Positions 37,024 to 47,930 are shown, counted from the stretch's first letter. The stretch is 64,000 nucleotides of DNA from Devosia sp. FJ2-5-3 (GCF_029201545.1 NZ_CP104007.1:1274501-1338500), one strand, 5' to 3'. Program-made: numbers and translations. Notes: generated from the letters alone by a model not told the origin.

Positions 37024-37533
37024 ATGCGCGTTCCCTCGTGCAGTCGATGCTGTAGGCGACCCAGACCGTGCCCGGTCGTGATCTTAGTTGATATCGAAAT
37101 ATCGGTAGATGACTTCAGCAATGGCGAATGGCAATTCGTCTTCAGATCAGTCGGCCGCAATATTCGATAATTTGAACCTAGCGTGAATTTGATCGCACTT
37201 CAATATGGCGAATGCTCACGACAAAAGGCCCGGAGAAGGACATGCCTTTTCCAGGTTAAACCATTTCCAGCCGTCAAAAAACTCCGATCCGGGAGGGGTC
37301 GAAGCAACTGCCCGCAAAGGGGCACAGAGTCTGGATTGTGGGGGTGCGGTCCGAAACTGTGGCGCCGCTCCAGAGTCTGGTGAGGGCTATTCTATACCAC
37401 TTGTATAGAGAAGAAAGGCCTTCCTGTATTTTCCATGATGTGGATGCGCAATTTTCTTGAAAACGGCGATGAAATCCTGCAAATCCCGCGCGCTGCGCCA
37501 GCCCGGCCGGTGATTTCATGAAAGTTCCCTCTC
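37024..37533. other. 510-bp spacer upstream of cspA
   Basis: No gene is supported. The half near cspA is relatively AT-rich and probably holds the cspA promoter and leader. The other half must supply the start signals of the methyltransferase gene. I see no clear riboswitch or strong hairpin. Confidence 0.5.
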
Positions 37534-38511
37534 TTGAGCAAGTCGTTTCACTCTTCGGGTGATGTGATTGCCGACCGGCGTGCCGACTATGCCCGTGCGC
37601 TGGCGGAAGGCGGCGAGCATGATGCAGCCGCCGAGTTGATGATGCAGGCGCTCGAAATCGCGCCGGACTGGGCAGGCGGCTGGGACCTGGCGGGCGCCTA
37701 TCACGAGAAGGCGGGCAATGTGTCGGGAGCGATTTCGGCCTGGCGGCGGCTGGAAGCGCTCGACGACGACGGCATTTTCGGCGCGACGCTGAAACTGGCG
37801 GCCCATGATGCGGGGCCCGCCGGTCAGGGGACCGCGGTCGGCTATGTCGAAGCGCTGTTCGATCAATATGCGCCCCAATTCGAGCAGTCGCTGGTCGGCA
37901 AGCTCGGCTATCGGGTGCCCGACCTGCTCGACGAAATGGTCAGCCAGGAGATGGCGACGCTGGGCATCGCCCGATTTGCCAAGGCCATCGATCTCGGTTG
38001 CGGCACCGGGTTGATGGGCGAGCGGGTGCGCGCCAAGGTGGATCATCTCGAAGGGGTCGATATTTCGGCAGCGATGATTGCCGAAACGGCGCGCAAGGGG
38101 ATCTATGACAGCCTGCAGAAGGCCGAGCTCGTGGCCGCGCTCAACACAAGGCGCGCCGACGCAGATCTCGTGACGGCCGCGGATGTGTTCATCTATTGCG
38201 GCGCGTTGCAGCCGGTGCTCGCCGCGCTGATGCCAGCGCTTCGGCCCGGAGGGCTCGTTGCCTTTTCGCTCGAGGCGCATGATGGCGAGGAGCCGGTGTT
38301 CCTGCGCCCCAGCCTGCGCTACGCCCATGGGGTGCAGGCGACGCGGGACGCGCTCGTGGTGGCGGGCCTCGAGGTGTTGCGCTTCGAGACCGCGGTGCTG
38401 CGTCTCGATCGCGGGGCGCCGATCAACGGAATTTTGGTGGTGGCGCGCAAACCGGGCATGGAGCTGACCGCTGCCAATGACGGCAGCGAAGATGGGGACG
38501 TTGCGGCCTAG
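37534..38511 (+). CDS. SAM-dependent methyltransferase with N-terminal TPR region
   Basis: 325 residues from TTG 37534 (MSKSFHSSGDVIADRR); the ribosome site is poor, so the start is uncertain, and GTG 37564 is an alternative. Residues about 15-95 form TPR-like helix pairs (ELMMQALEIAPDWAGGWDLAGAY). The methyltransferase core follows: AIDLGCGTGLMGERV binds SAM and VEGVDIS-type EGVDISAAMI follows. The same two-part layout occurs in proteins of other rhizobia-like bacteria; substrate unknown. Confidence 0.82.
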   Translation: MSKSFHSSGDVIADRRADYARALAEGGEHDAAAELMMQALEIAPDWAGGWDLAGAYHEKAGNVSGAISAWRRLEALDDDGIFGATLKLAAHDAGPAGQGTAVGYVEALFDQYAPQFEQSLVGKLGYRVPDLLDEMVSQEMATLGIARFAKAIDLGCGTGLMGERVRAKVDHLEGVDISAAMIAETARKGIYDSLQKAELVAALNTRRADADLVTAADVFIYCGALQPVLAALMPALRPGGLVAFSLEAHDGEEPVFLRPSLRYAHGVQATRDALVVAGLEVLRFETAVLRLDRGAPINGILVVARKPGMELTAANDGSEDGDVAA

Positions 38512-38561
38512 CGGAAATTGAGCCTGCTTGGCACATAGAAGGGGTTCGCCAGGAGAGCCCC

Positions 38562-39584
38562 ATGAATTCGATTCGCCACGATTTCCGTTCCGACACTGTC
38601 ACCAAGCCGACCGAGGCCATGCGTGCGGCCATGGCGGCAGCGGAAGTGGGCGACGACGTCTATGGCGACGACCCGAGCGTCAATCTGCTCGAACAGCGCA
38701 TGGCCGGAATGCTGGGCAAGGAAGCGGCGATTTTCGTGCCTTCAGGGACCCAATCGAACCTCCTGGCACTGATGAGCCATTGCGGGCGCGGCGACGAATT
38801 CATCGCCGGCCAGAATGCGCATTGCTACAAATACGAGGCAGGCGGCGCGGCTGTGCTGGGGTCGATCCAGCCCCAACCGATCGCACATCGCCCGGACGGC
38901 ACCATGGACCCCAAGGAGGTCGAGGACGCGATCAAGGCGCCGGGCGACAGCCATTTCGCCGTGACGCGGGTGATCGCGCTCGAGAACACCTTTGGAGGCC
39001 GCGTCCTGCCTTTCGCCTATATGGAAGAGATCGCGGGCATCGCACAAAAACACGGGCTGGGGCTGCATCTCGACGGCGCGCGGGCCTTCAATGCCTGCGT
39101 GGCGCTGGGGATGGACATTGGCGCCTTCACCGCGCCGTTCGACAGCGTCTCGATCTGCCTGTCCAAGGGGCTGGGAGCGCCAGTGGGTTCGGTGCTGGTG
39201 GGGCGCGGCGATCTCATCGAGACGGCGCGACGGCATCGCAAGATGCTGGGCGGCGGGATGCGCCAGGCAGGGATTCTGGCGGCGGCGGGGCTGCATGCGC
39301 TCGATCACCACGTCGAACGGCTGGCCGAGGATCATCGCCGCGCCAAGGCATTGGCCGAGGGGCTGGGCAAGCACAAGGCGCTGCGAGTAACGCAGCCGGA
39401 TACCAATATTTTGTGGGTGGACAGCGAGGCGGCGTTGGAAGAGCGGCTGACGGCCTTTCTCACCGAGAATGGGGTGGGCGTCAGCGGGCGCTATGGCCAG
39501 CAGCGCTGGGTGACGCACCTCGATGTGACGGATGAAGACATAAAGGGCGCGCTGGATCTGGTGGGCCGGTTCTTCGCCGCCTGA
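38562..39584 (+). CDS. ltaE: low-specificity L-threonine aldolase
   Basis: 340 residues. It cleaves threonine or allo-threonine to glycine and acetaldehyde with PLP. FRSDTVTKPT at the start, EVGDDVYGDDPS, LHLDGARAFNA and SICLSKGLGAPVGS with the PLP lysine match the family. ATG 38562 follows AGGAGAG. A different beta-eliminating lyase is less likely. Confidence 0.9.
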   Translation: MNSIRHDFRSDTVTKPTEAMRAAMAAAEVGDDVYGDDPSVNLLEQRMAGMLGKEAAIFVPSGTQSNLLALMSHCGRGDEFIAGQNAHCYKYEAGGAAVLGSIQPQPIAHRPDGTMDPKEVEDAIKAPGDSHFAVTRVIALENTFGGRVLPFAYMEEIAGIAQKHGLGLHLDGARAFNACVALGMDIGAFTAPFDSVSICLSKGLGAPVGSVLVGRGDLIETARRHRKMLGGGMRQAGILAAAGLHALDHHVERLAEDHRRAKALAEGLGKHKALRVTQPDTNILWVDSEAALEERLTAFLTENGVGVSGRYGQQRWVTHLDVTDEDIKGALDLVGRFFAA

Positions 39585-39618
39585 GGCGCTGCCCGGGAAG
39601 CCCGGGCAGCGCTGAGCC

Positions 39619-40242
39619 CTATTGGCGCTGCCAGAAGGCGTAGAGGCTCGCAATGTCGGCCGATGTCAGCAATGGCATGGCATCGGTGAGATCTTCGGCC
39701 GGCCAGTCCCACCACTTCATCTCAAGGAGGAGCGCGATGTCCTCATCGGCGAAGCGCTTGCGGATGGGTCTTGCCGGATTGCCGCCGACAATGGTGTAGG
39801 GCTCGACATCCCTTGTCACCAAAGCCCTTGTGCCGATGACGGCGCCATCGCCGACTTTTACGCCCGGCATGATGATGGCCTCCGAACCGATCCAGACGTC
39901 ATTGCCGATGATCGTATCGCCAGCGGGCTGGAAGGCATTGTTGGCCGTGGCGAATTCAGGCGCATCCGGCACGAAGGCGAAGGGGAAGGTTGAGACCCAG
40001 TCGTTTCGGTGGCCCTGATTGCCGGCCATGATGAAGGCGGCGCCAGAGCCGATGGAGCAGAAGGCGCCGATGATCAGCCGATCGACGCCCGGGGTGGTCA
40101 TCAGGTAGCGGGCGCAATCGTCGAAGCCGTGGCCGTGATAATAGCCGGAATAATAGCTGTAACGGCCGACGATGATATTGGGATTGGTGACCTGACGATC
40201 GAGCGGAATGCCCAGGAACGGGCTTTCGAAGTAATTGGACAT
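39619..40242 (-). CDS. CatB-type xenobiotic O-acetyltransferase
   Basis: 207 residues from ATG 40242 ([15 protein letters not shown]). A left-handed beta-helix with hexapeptide repeats ([27 protein letters not shown]) is clear. NQGHRNDW carries the catalytic His region of the Vat/CatB group, and [15 protein letters not shown] closes the helix. Members inactivate chloramphenicol or streptogramins, but chromosomal copies are often not linked with resistance. Confidence 0.88.
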   Translation of the reverse strand: MSNYFESPFLGIPLDRQVTNPNIIVGRYSYYSGYYHGHGFDDCARYLMTTPGVDRLIIGAFCSIGSGAAFIMAGNQGHRNDWVSTFPFAFVPDAPEFATANNAFQPAGDTIIGNDVWIGSEAIIMPGVKVGDGAVIGTRALVTRDVEPYTIVGGNPARPIRKRFADEDIALLLEMKWWDWPAEDLTDAMPLLTSADIASLYAFWQRQ

Positions 40243-40445
40243 GATTGATCCATGAAGATTTGGCCGCAGGGGCGGCACGAATTGCGGAATATTTTGGGAG
40301 GACCGGTGGGCGCGCAGCAGTGTGCGCCGGCGCGTTTGGCCGGTTTGAAAGGCGTTCCCTCGGCGCGTGTCAGGCGCGCAGGAACGCTATGGCGCTGGTT
40401 CGGTCTGCGGACTTCATGGTGGGCTGTGATTTAGCCCAAGAAAAA

Positions 40446-40469
40446 GGGGGTGTCGAGATCGACACCCCC
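40446..40469 (-). terminator. intrinsic terminator of carB
   Basis: 11-bp perfect stem GGGGGTGTCGA/TCGACACCCCC with a 2-nt centre, then TTTTT on the minus strand. It lies 43 bp after the carB stop. Confidence 0.85.
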
Positions 40470-40511
40470 TTCGAGCCCCCCGCGAAGGGGAGGTGCAAGG
40501 TCGTTAGCGGC

Positions 40512-43500
40512 TCAGGCCACGAAATAATCCTGCAGGGGACGGACCTGCAGATTGCCCTGGCGATAGGCGATGATGCCTTCGACCGCGGCCATGGCGCCGT
40601 CGATGGTGGTGTAATAGGGGATCTTGGCGAGCAGCGCGGTGCGACGGATGTCGCGGCTGTCGGAGATCGACTTCAGACCATCGGTGGTGTTGATCACGAG
40701 CTGCACGCCGCCATTCTTCATCGAGTCGACGATGTGCGGACGGCCTTCGAGCACCTTGTTGATCTTGGTGGCGGCAATGTTGTTGTCGACGAGATAACGC
40801 TGGGTGCCTTCGGTGGCGAGGATCTCGAAGCCGGCTTCGACGAGATGGCGGGCCATGTCGATGATGTCGGGCTTGTCCTGATCGCGAACCGAGATGAAGG
40901 CCTTGCCGGACGTCGGCACCTTCTGGCCGGCGCCGAGCTGGGATTTTGCGAAGGCGATGGCGAAATCGGTGTCGAGACCGATGACTTCGCCGGTCGACTT
41001 CATCTCGGGACCGAGAACCGTGTCGACACCGGGGAAGCGGTTGAACGGGAACACGGCTTCCTTGATGGCGATGTGCTTGAGCTTTTTCTCGACGAGATTG
41101 AAGCTCTCAAGGCTCTCACCGGCCATGATGCGCGAGGCGATCTTGGCGATGGGTTCGCCGATGACCTTGGCGACGAAGGGCACGGTGCGGGAGGCACGCG
41201 GGTTCACTTCGAGCAGGTAGATGACGTCGTCCTTGATGGCGAACTGGACGTTCATCAGGCCGCCGACCTTGAGCGCGAATGCGAGTTCAGCGGTCTGGCG
41301 CTTCAACTCGGCGATGATCTCGGGCGAGAGGGTGCGCGGGGGCAGGGAGCAGGCGCTGTCACCGGAGTGAATGCCGGCTTCCTCGATGTGCTCCATGATG
41401 CCGGCCACGAACACGGTCTTGCCGTCGCAGAGGCAGTCGACGTCGACTTCTGTGGCGCCCGAGAGATAGGCGTCAAACAGCAGCGGGTTATCGGAGAGGA
41501 CCGAGTTGATCTGGCCGGTCTTGTCGTTGGGGTAGCGCTGCAGGATGTCTGGCGGCACGAGGCCGGTCAGGGTGTCCTGGATATAGGTCTCGAATTCCTT
41601 GGCCGAATGAACGATGGCCATGGCGCGACCACCCAAAACGTAGGACGGGCGGATCACCAGCGGATAGCCCAGCCGTTCGGCAACAAGGCGCGACTGTTCC
41701 AGCGAATAGGCGATGCCATTCTTGGGCTGGGTCAGCTCCAGCTTGTTGAGAAGCTTGGAGAAGAGATCGCGGTCTTCGGCGAGATCAATGGCGTCGGGCT
41801 GGGTGCCGAGGATCGGAACGCCGGCCTTGAGCACAGCCTCTGCCAAATTGAGCGGGGTCTGGCCGCCGAACTGGACGATGACGCCGTGGAGCGTGCCGTT
41901 CTGCTTTTCGGTCTCGAGAATCTCGATGACGTCCTCTTCGGTCAGCGGCTCGAAATAGAGGCGGTCCGAGGTGTCGTAGTCGGTCGAGACGGTCTCCGGG
42001 TTGCAGTTGACCATGATGGTTTCGTAGCCGGCATCAGCCAGCGCGAAGGCGGCATGACAGCAGCAATAATCGAACTCGATGCCCTGGCCGATACGGTTCG
42101 GGCCACCGCCGAGAATGACGACCTTCTTGCGATCGGACGGGCGGGCCTCGTCGTCGACCTTGCCGCCGAAGGGCACTTCATAGGTCGAATACATATAGGC
42201 GGTGGGCGAGGCGAACTCGGCCGCGGAGGTGTCGATGCGCTTGAAGGCAGGGCGCACTTCGAGGCTATGGCGCAGCTTGCGCACGTCGGACGCCTTGAGG
42301 CCGGCCAATTGGGCCAGACGGGCGTCGGAGAAGCCCATGGATTTCAGCTGACGCAGATTGACGGCGTCCTTGGGCAGGCCGAATTCCTTGACCTTGGCTT
42401 CCATGTCGACGATGCCGCGCATCTGCTCGAGGAACCACGGATCGATCTTGCAGGCTTCGAAGATGTCTTCGTTGGAAACGCCGAGACGCATGGCTTCGGC
42501 GACGTGCAGAAGGCGGTTTGGCGTCGGGGTGCCGAGGGCGGCCTTGATGGCGTTCTTGTCTTCGCCTTCGCCGAGGCCGGGAATGCCGATCTCGTTGAGG
42601 CCGGTAAGACCGGTTTCGAGCGAGCGCAGCGCCTTCTGAAGCGATTCCTGGAAGGTACGGCCGATGGCCATGGCCTCGCCGACCGACTTCATGGCGGTGG
42701 TCAGACGATTGTCGGCGCCCGGGAATTTCTCGAAGGCGAAACGCGGGATCTTGGTGACGACATAGTCGATGGTCGGCTCGAACGAGGCCGGGGTCATGCC
42801 GCCGGTGATGTCATTGTCCAATTCATCGAGCGTGTAGCCGACGGCGAGACGGGCTGCGACCTTGGCGATCGGGAAGCCGGTGGCCTTGGAGGCGAGCGCG
42901 GACGAACGGGACACGCGCGGGTTCATTTCGATGACAACCATGCGGCCGTCAGCCGGGTTGATGCCGAACTGGACGTTGGAGCCCCCGGTTTCCACACCGA
43001 TCTCGCGCAGGACCGCCAGCGAGGCGTCGCGCATGATCTGGTATTCCTTGTCGGTCAGCGTCAGGGCCGGCGCGACGGTGATCGAGTCGCCGGTGTGTAC
43101 GCCCATCGGATCGATGTTCTCGATCGAGCAGATGATGATGCAGTTGTCCTTCTTGTCGCGGACAACTTCCATCTCGTATTCCTTCCAGCCGAGGACGCTT
43201 TCCTCGACCAGAACTTCATTGGTGGGCGAAGCGTCGATGCCGCTTTCGCAGATGGCGAGATATTCCTCGCGATTGTAGGCGATGCCGCCGCCGGTGCCGC
43301 CCAGGGTGAAGGACGGGCGGATAATGCAGGGAAGGCCGATGACCTCGAGCGCCTGAAGGGCTTCGATGGAATTGTGGGCCAGCATGGAGCGCGGGGTTTC
43401 AAGCCCGATCTTCTTCATGGCGTCGCGGAAGAGCTCGCGGTCCTCGGCCTTGTCGATGGCTTCGGCGGTGGCGCCGATCATCTCGACATTGTACTTTTCG

Positions 43501-43823
43501 AGGACGCCCATCTTGCGCAGCGAGAGCGCGCAATTGAGGGCCGTCTGACCGCCCATGGTGGGCAGGAGCGCATCGGGGCGCTCTTTCTCGATGATCTTGG
43601 CAACCACTTCAGGCGTGATCGGCTCCATATAGGTGGCGTCGGCAAGATCGGGATCGGTCATGATCGTCGCCGGATTGGAGTTCACCAGAATGATCCGGTA
43701 GCCCTCTTCCTTGAGCGCCTTGCACGCCTGGGTGCCGGAATAGTCGAACTCGCAAGCCTGCCCGATGATGATGGGGCCCGCGCCGATGATGAGGATCGAT
43801 TTTATGTCGGTACGCTTCGGCAT
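40512..43823 (-). CDS. carB: carbamoyl-phosphate synthase large chain
   Basis: 1103 residues from ATG 43823 ([18 protein letters not shown]). It makes carbamoyl phosphate for arginine and pyrimidine synthesis, with ammonia from CarA. The two homologous ATP-grasp halves are visible: [17 protein letters not shown] in the first, [17 protein letters not shown] in the second, and the MNPRVSRSS and VNPRASRTV metal-binding motifs. A C-terminal MGS-like domain ends the protein. carA is about 16.6 kb away at 60.4 kb, so the usual carAB pair is split. Confidence 0.97.
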   Translation of the reverse strand: MPKRTDIKSILIIGAGPIIIGQACEFDYSGTQACKALKEEGYRIILVNSNPATIMTDPDLADATYMEPITPEVVAKIIEKERPDALLPTMGGQTALNCALSLRKMGVLEKYNVEMIGATAEAIDKAEDRELFRDAMKKIGLETPRSMLAHNSIEALQALEVIGLPCIIRPSFTLGGTGGGIAYNREEYLAICESGIDASPTNEVLVEESVLGWKEYEMEVVRDKKDNCIIICSIENIDPMGVHTGDSITVAPALTLTDKEYQIMRDASLAVLREIGVETGGSNVQFGINPADGRMVVIEMNPRVSRSSALASKATGFPIAKVAARLAVGYTLDELDNDITGGMTPASFEPTIDYVVTKIPRFAFEKFPGADNRLTTAMKSVGEAMAIGRTFQESLQKALRSLETGLTGLNEIGIPGLGEGEDKNAIKAALGTPTPNRLLHVAEAMRLGVSNEDIFEACKIDPWFLEQMRGIVDMEAKVKEFGLPKDAVNLRQLKSMGFSDARLAQLAGLKASDVRKLRHSLEVRPAFKRIDTSAAEFASPTAYMYSTYEVPFGGKVDDEARPSDRKKVVILGGGPNRIGQGIEFDYCCCHAAFALADAGYETIMVNCNPETVSTDYDTSDRLYFEPLTEEDVIEILETEKQNGTLHGVIVQFGGQTPLNLAEAVLKAGVPILGTQPDAIDLAEDRDLFSKLLNKLELTQPKNGIAYSLEQSRLVAERLGYPLVIRPSYVLGGRAMAIVHSAKEFETYIQDTLTGLVPPDILQRYPNDKTGQINSVLSDNPLLFDAYLSGATEVDVDCLCDGKTVFVAGIMEHIEEAGIHSGDSACSLPPRTLSPEIIAELKRQTAELAFALKVGGLMNVQFAIKDDVIYLLEVNPRASRTVPFVAKVIGEPIAKIASRIMAGESLESFNLVEKKLKHIAIKEAVFPFNRFPGVDTVLGPEMKSTGEVIGLDTDFAIAFAKSQLGAGQKVPTSGKAFISVRDQDKPDIIDMARHLVEAGFEILATEGTQRYLVDNNIAATKINKVLEGRPHIVDSMKNGGVQLVINTTDGLKSISDSRDIRRTALLAKIPYYTTIDGAMAAVEGIIAYRQGNLQVRPLQDYFVA

Positions 43824-44115
43824 TCGGGGCTCGCTCTGCTCTGATCTTACTGAGGCGGGCGAGGGGAAGAATCGCCCGGACACACCTGTCCGCGCGAAAC
43901 CCGCGTGGCAGTTGAGCACTGCAGCGCAGGGGAAAAGACCGAACATGGTGGTTAAGCGGGCGGTTTAGCGGAAGAGTCGGCGGAAGGGAAGGGGGAACGG
44001 TGCGCAAGAGAGCCGCTATAAGACATTGGCTGCCGCCCCGGGCGCTCAAATCGGAATGGCAGGATGATGTTCGCACGGCCCTATCGACGCCGCATTGAGC
44101 GGTAAAACAACGAGC

Positions 44116-44370
44116 ATGATCCATGCACTGACCAAATTCTCTCTTGTTCCTCTTGTTGTGGCGATGATCGCAGGGCCGGCATATGCGCAGGGCATGCTGG
44201 CTTCGGAGGCGACATTGTGCCGCTCTCAGCTGGATTTGCTGGTGGAAGGGGAAAAGCTGACCGAGGACGAGCAATTGCGCTTCGAGGAACAATGCGATTG
44301 CCTTGAGCGCGCGGCGGCCGAGGGGGCCGTCGTGGGCAAGGTCGCCTGCGCAGACGAGGAAAATGAGTGA
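44116..44370 (+). CDS. small secreted protein, 84 aa, unknown
   Basis: Starts at ATG 44116. Signal peptide ends AGPAYAQG. The short mature part is acidic with four cysteines (TLCRSQ, EQCDCLERA, VACADEE), so a disulfide-bonded periplasmic protein is likely. Its stop overlaps the next start by one base (TGATG), which suggests a two-gene unit. Confidence 0.65.
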   Translation: MIHALTKFSLVPLVVAMIAGPAYAQGMLASEATLCRSQLDLLVEGEKLTEDEQLRFEEQCDCLERAAAEGAVVGKVACADEENE

Positions 44371-44693
44371 TGCGTCCTGGCCTCGCTCTCGTCCTGCTGC
44401 TGGCGCTTGGCTCCCATGCGCCAGCCGAGGAAACGGCAAGCGCCTGGCAGCAGCAGAAATGCAGTCTTTACGAGAAGGCGTGGGGGCGGGCCATCGACCA
44501 GGTCGGGTCGGATGATCTGAACTACAATTTCATCGCGATGAACGAGAACTTCATTGCCTCTGGCTGCCGCGACAATAGCCGCGCCTGCCCGCAGTCGATC
44601 GAAGAGATCGAGATCGCCAATTTGCTCTCGATCGTGATGATGAACGAGGGCGTGGCCAGTACCTTCCTGCCGTTCGGGTGCGCGTCGCAGTGA
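44370..44693 (+). CDS. small secreted protein, 107 aa, unknown
   Basis: Starts at ATG 44370 (MRPGLALVLLLALGSHAPA, a signal peptide). The mature part has four or more cysteines (QKCSLYEKAW, SGCRDNSRACPQS, FGCASQ). Family not recognised. It is coupled to the preceding small secreted protein, with which it may form a pair. Confidence 0.68.
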   Translation: MRPGLALVLLLALGSHAPAEETASAWQQQKCSLYEKAWGRAIDQVGSDDLNYNFIAMNENFIASGCRDNSRACPQSIEEIEIANLLSIVMMNEGVASTFLPFGCASQ

Positions 44694-44798
44694 AGGGCGA
44701 GGGCTTCCGGTTTGCCCTGCGATGGTTTTTTGGCCCCGGGCCCACCCTGCGCGCTATCGCCTTGCGGGGGCGCTTTTCCCCGGGAGGAAGAAAGCGTG

Positions 44799-44833
44799 CC
44801 CATCCCCTCTTGCCGGAAGGGCGAGGGGATGGG
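44799..44833. repeat. palindrome between secreted-protein and SDR genes
   Basis: 11-bp perfect arms CCCATCCCCTC (44799-44809) and GAGGGGATGGG (44823-44833) between two convergent genes. It could work as a terminator but has no T-run; it resembles the GC-rich intergenic palindromes elsewhere in the window. Confidence 0.55.
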
Positions 44834-44849
44834 CCGCCAGGCGGTGCAA

Positions 44850-45581
44850 TCACCAAGGGGTTTCAGCGCCGGGTTCAAGGAAGCGGCCAGTGACCGGGGC
44901 TTCATCCTGGAGGGCATATTGGACCGGAAGGCGCGCGCCTTCCTCTGGGGTCATATAGCCATTGAAACCGGTGAGGTCGGTCTTCACGTATCCGGGGCTC
45001 ACCGAATTGACGGTGATGCCGGTGCCAGCCAGTTCGGCAGCGAGCTGGATGGTCAGCATGTTGAGGGCGGCCTTGGAGGCGTTGTAGCCAATAAGACGGG
45101 CCGAATAATAGGGCGAGGTGGGATCGCTGTTGACCGCCAGCGAGCCCAATGAGCTCGAAAGATTGACGATGCGGGCGGCCGGGGCCCTGCGCAGGAGCGG
45201 GAGCACGGCCTGGGTAACGCCGAGCGCGCCGACGAAATTGGTGTCCATGAGGCGGCGGACCGCGTCGAGCGAGGCGCTGCCGGGGGGAGCATCGGCAGGA
45301 TCGACGATGCCGGCATTGTTGACGAGGATATCGAGGTGGTCGTGGGTGGCGGCGAGCACTGCTGCCGCTGCGACGATGCTGGCTTCGTCGGTAACGTCAA
45401 GCACTAGGCTTTTTGCGGCCAGGCCTTCGGCAGCGAGGCTGGAGGCACCGGCCTCGCCACGGGCGGGATCGCGGGCGCCGATATAGACGATGATGCCTTC
45501 GGAGGCGAGTTGGCGGGCGATTTCGAGGCCGATGCCCTTGTTGGCGCCGGTGACGAGGGCAATGCGGGGAGAGGCGGTCAT
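44850..45581 (-). CDS. SDR family oxidoreductase
   Basis: 243 residues. TGANKGIGLEIA is the cofactor-binding TGxxxGxG motif, NNAGIV the structural NNAG, and YNASKAAL the catalytic YxxxK with the preceding Ser. Probably NADP-dependent; the substrate is unknown. It is divergent from a TetR-type regulator, its likely controller. Confidence 0.9.
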   Translation of the reverse strand: MTASPRIALVTGANKGIGLEIARQLASEGIIVYIGARDPARGEAGASSLAAEGLAAKSLVLDVTDEASIVAAAAVLAATHDHLDILVNNAGIVDPADAPPGSASLDAVRRLMDTNFVGALGVTQAVLPLLRRAPAARIVNLSSSLGSLAVNSDPTSPYYSARLIGYNASKAALNMLTIQLAAELAGTGITVNSVSPGYVKTDLTGFNGYMTPEEGARLPVQYALQDEAPVTGRFLEPGAETPW

Positions 45582-45652
45582 GAAGGATTCGTTCCTTTGT
45601 CCTGAAGATGGAACGGAGTATATGAAGGATCATTCAGTTTGAGGATTCGCAT

Positions 45653-46300
45653 ATGGACGCCGCACATCCCAGCCATCTGGAGGCCCGCAAAAAGCCTGTT
45701 CAGCGGCGCGCCAGCGTGACGCTTAACGCGATTTTCGAGGCCAGCATTCAGGTTTTGCTCAAGGAGGGACAGACGCGGCTGACGACGACGCGGGTGGCCG
45801 AGAGGGCCGGTGTGTCAGTTGGGACGATGTACCAATATTTTCCGCACAAGCAGGCGCTCATCTACGCGCTCAACGAGCGCTATCTCGATTTTGTCGCCGA
45901 GAAGGTGGAGGCGGTTTGTTCGGCGCGGCACGGTGCGCCGGTCGGTGAGATGGTGCACGCGCTGGTCAACGCCTATTGGGACGCCAAGACCGAGCGAAGC
46001 GAGGTGACGCGGGCGCTCTACCAATCGGCGGTGGAACTCGACAATGACGCGCTCGTCGAGGCTTTTGCGCGGCGAACCGATGCGGCCACGCTTGCCATGT
46101 TCAGGAGTGCCAGCGATGCGCAATTCACTGATCTGGAGCTCGTCAACCTGACGTTGCTGTCGGTGATTTTCGGCACGGTGCGCAATGTGTTCGAGCGCAA
46201 TTTGCCGGTCAAGCGGCAGGCCGACGTGCGGGAACAGGTGATTGCGATGTGCCTTGCCTATCTCGACATTGTGCGCGCACGGCAGGCCGAGGGCGCGTAG
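45653..46300 (+). CDS. TetR/AcrR family transcriptional regulator
   Basis: 215 residues. The N-terminal helix-turn-helix TTTRVAERAGVSVGTMYQYFPHKQALIYAL is typical of the family. The helical ligand domain (residues about 75-215) is not informative. The 71-bp gap to the divergent SDR gene contains TGAAGGATCATTCA, a partly symmetric stretch that could be the operator. Confidence 0.88.
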   Translation: MDAAHPSHLEARKKPVQRRASVTLNAIFEASIQVLLKEGQTRLTTTRVAERAGVSVGTMYQYFPHKQALIYALNERYLDFVAEKVEAVCSARHGAPVGEMVHALVNAYWDAKTERSEVTRALYQSAVELDNDALVEAFARRTDAATLAMFRSASDAQFTDLELVNLTLLSVIFGTVRNVFERNLPVKRQADVREQVIAMCLAYLDIVRARQAEGA

Positions 46301-46308
46301 CGACCGGC

Positions 46309-46677
46309 TCAGGCCGCGCGGGCGGTGCGCTGGCGCTCCAGCGCCGAGAGTATGTCTTCGACGCGATAGGGCTTGGGCAGGAAGATCGCGCCGGGTGGGA
46401 GGTCGTCGCTCTTGGGCCGGACGCCACCCGACACGACAACGATCGGCAGGCCGGGGCGCAGCCGGGCCGTGAGCCGGGCGAGTTGCAGGCCGCTATAATT
46501 GCCCGGCAGTTCAATATCGGTGACCAGAGCGTCGATGCCAGTATCGAGCAGGCTGACAGCGGCACGGGCGCTGGTGACCGGGACGGCCTCGTGACCGTAC
46601 TCGGCAAGGCCGTCGACGAGCGACAGAAGCAACAGAATTTCGTCCTCGGCTACGAGGATGCGCGAAAGGTCCGACAT
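46309..46677 (-). CDS. single-domain response regulator
   Basis: 122 residues from ATG 46677 (MSDLSRILVAEDE). A lone receiver domain: the acidic pair in VAEDE, the phospho-Asp in ALVTDIELPG, the switch Ser in VVSGG and the Lys in LPKPYR. No output domain and no linked kinase. It probably relays phosphate or acts by binding partners. Confidence 0.88.
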   Translation of the reverse strand: MSDLSRILVAEDEILLLLSLVDGLAEYGHEAVPVTSARAAVSLLDTGIDALVTDIELPGNYSGLQLARLTARLRPGLPIVVVSGGVRPKSDDLPPGAIFLPKPYRVEDILSALERQRTARAA

Positions 46678-46817
46678 GGCTGGGGTCCTTGGCTGGTGAC
46701 GACCAGAATCAAGATGATGCCAAAGCAAGCCATTTTGGGGGCAATGGTTGCGTGCGCTGGGCGCAGAGCTGCCATTATGGTTAGCAATTGGTTCAAATTT
46801 TACGCAATTCCGCGCGC

Positions 46818-47930
46818 TCAGAGCGGGCCGGTGCGGTAGAGCGCGACGCGGATGCCGCCATGAAGAACGGCTGGCAACATGGGCTGGAAGGAGAGCCCGG
46901 TGGCCTGGGCGAGGGATTTGTCAGCGGTGACGATGCCGACGCGCCAGCCCTTGAACCGGGTCTTGAGGACAGTGCCCATGGTGCGGTGGAGGGGGACCAA
47001 GGGCGCGCGGTCGCCAATGCGGGTGCCATAGGGCGGATTGACCATGACGAGGCCGGGAGGACCGGCCGGAGGCTCAAGGTTTTCAATAGTTTGCGTCTGG
47101 AACTCGATCAGTTCGGCCAGGCCTGCCCGGTCCGCGTTTTCTTTTGCCATGCGGATGGCGCCGGCATCGCGGTCGGAGCCGTGAAAACGGTGCTCGGGTG
47201 TGGCGAGGGGGCCGGGGCGGCGCATCTCAGCCCAGGCGGCGCGGTTGAAGGAGGGGAGGTGCTCGAAGGCGAAGTCCCTGGCGCGGCCGGGCAGGAGGCC
47301 CGCAGCGATCTCGGCGGCTTCGATGACGAAGGTGCCGGAGCCGCACATCGGGTCGAGCACGGGCTCGGCGCCGGAGTAGCCGCATTGAGCCAGGAACATG
47401 GCAGCCATGGTTTCGCGCATGGGGGCCTTGGCGACGCCCTCCTTGAAGCCGCGCTTGTGCAGGGACTGCCCGCTCGTGTCGATGCTGATGGTGACCAGAT
47501 CGTCCTCGATGCGCACCATGATGCGCAGGGCCGCGTCTTCGGTGATGGTAGCGCCCAGAGTGTCCTCGAGCGCCTTGGACACGCGTTGGGCGGCCGCGCC
47601 ATCGTGATAGATGCGCGAGCGCTTGCAGCTGGCTTCAACCCGCAACGGCGTGCCCGGGACGAGAAAATCGGACCAGGGGAGCTTGTGGGCCCGCTTGTCC
47701 AGTTGCGCCAGATGCATGGCGCGAAACTCGGCGATGCGGGCAAGGACGCGTGTCGCGCCGCGCAATTGCAGATTGGCGCGCCAGACATCGTGCCAGGAGC
47801 CGGCAAATGACACGCCGCCCTCGACGACCCTGGCGTCGTTGAAGCCGGCGGAGCGCGCCTCTTCGGCCAGCGGCGCCTCAAGGCCCGGTGTGGCGACGAG
47901 ATAGATGGAGAGAGGCGCAGCAGCAGTCAT
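46818..47930 (-). CDS. THUMP-domain class I RNA methyltransferase (RlmL-like)
   Basis: 370 residues. The first 160 residues include a THUMP RNA-binding domain. The Rossmann methyltransferase follows: LDPMCGSGTFVIEAAEIA binds SAM, and VNPPYGTRIG is the N6-adenine/N2-guanine type catalytic NPPY motif. This matches the N-terminal half of E. coli RlmL, an rRNA m2G methyltransferase. rRNA is the likely substrate. Confidence 0.88.
   Translation of the reverse strand: MTAAAPLSIYLVATPGLEAPLAEEARSAGFNDARVVEGGVSFAGSWHDVWRANLQLRGATRVLARIAEFRAMHLAQLDKRAHKLPWSDFLVPGTPLRVEASCKRSRIYHDGAAAQRVSKALEDTLGATITEDAALRIMVRIEDDLVTISIDTSGQSLHKRGFKEGVAKAPMRETMAAMFLAQCGYSGAEPVLDPMCGSGTFVIEAAEIAAGLLPGRARDFAFEHLPSFNRAAWAEMRRPGPLATPEHRFHGSDRDAGAIRMAKENADRAGLAELIEFQTQTIENLEPPAGPPGLVMVNPPYGTRIGDRAPLVPLHRTMGTVLKTRFKGWRVGIVTADKSLAQATGLSFQPMLPAVLHGGIRVALYRTGPL

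Noticed and set aside
40245..43844. 1199-codon open frame antisense to carB
   Set aside because: It mirrors carB codon by codon, has a biased Asp/Gly/His-rich composition and no recognisable domain. Long antisense frames are expected in GC-rich genes.
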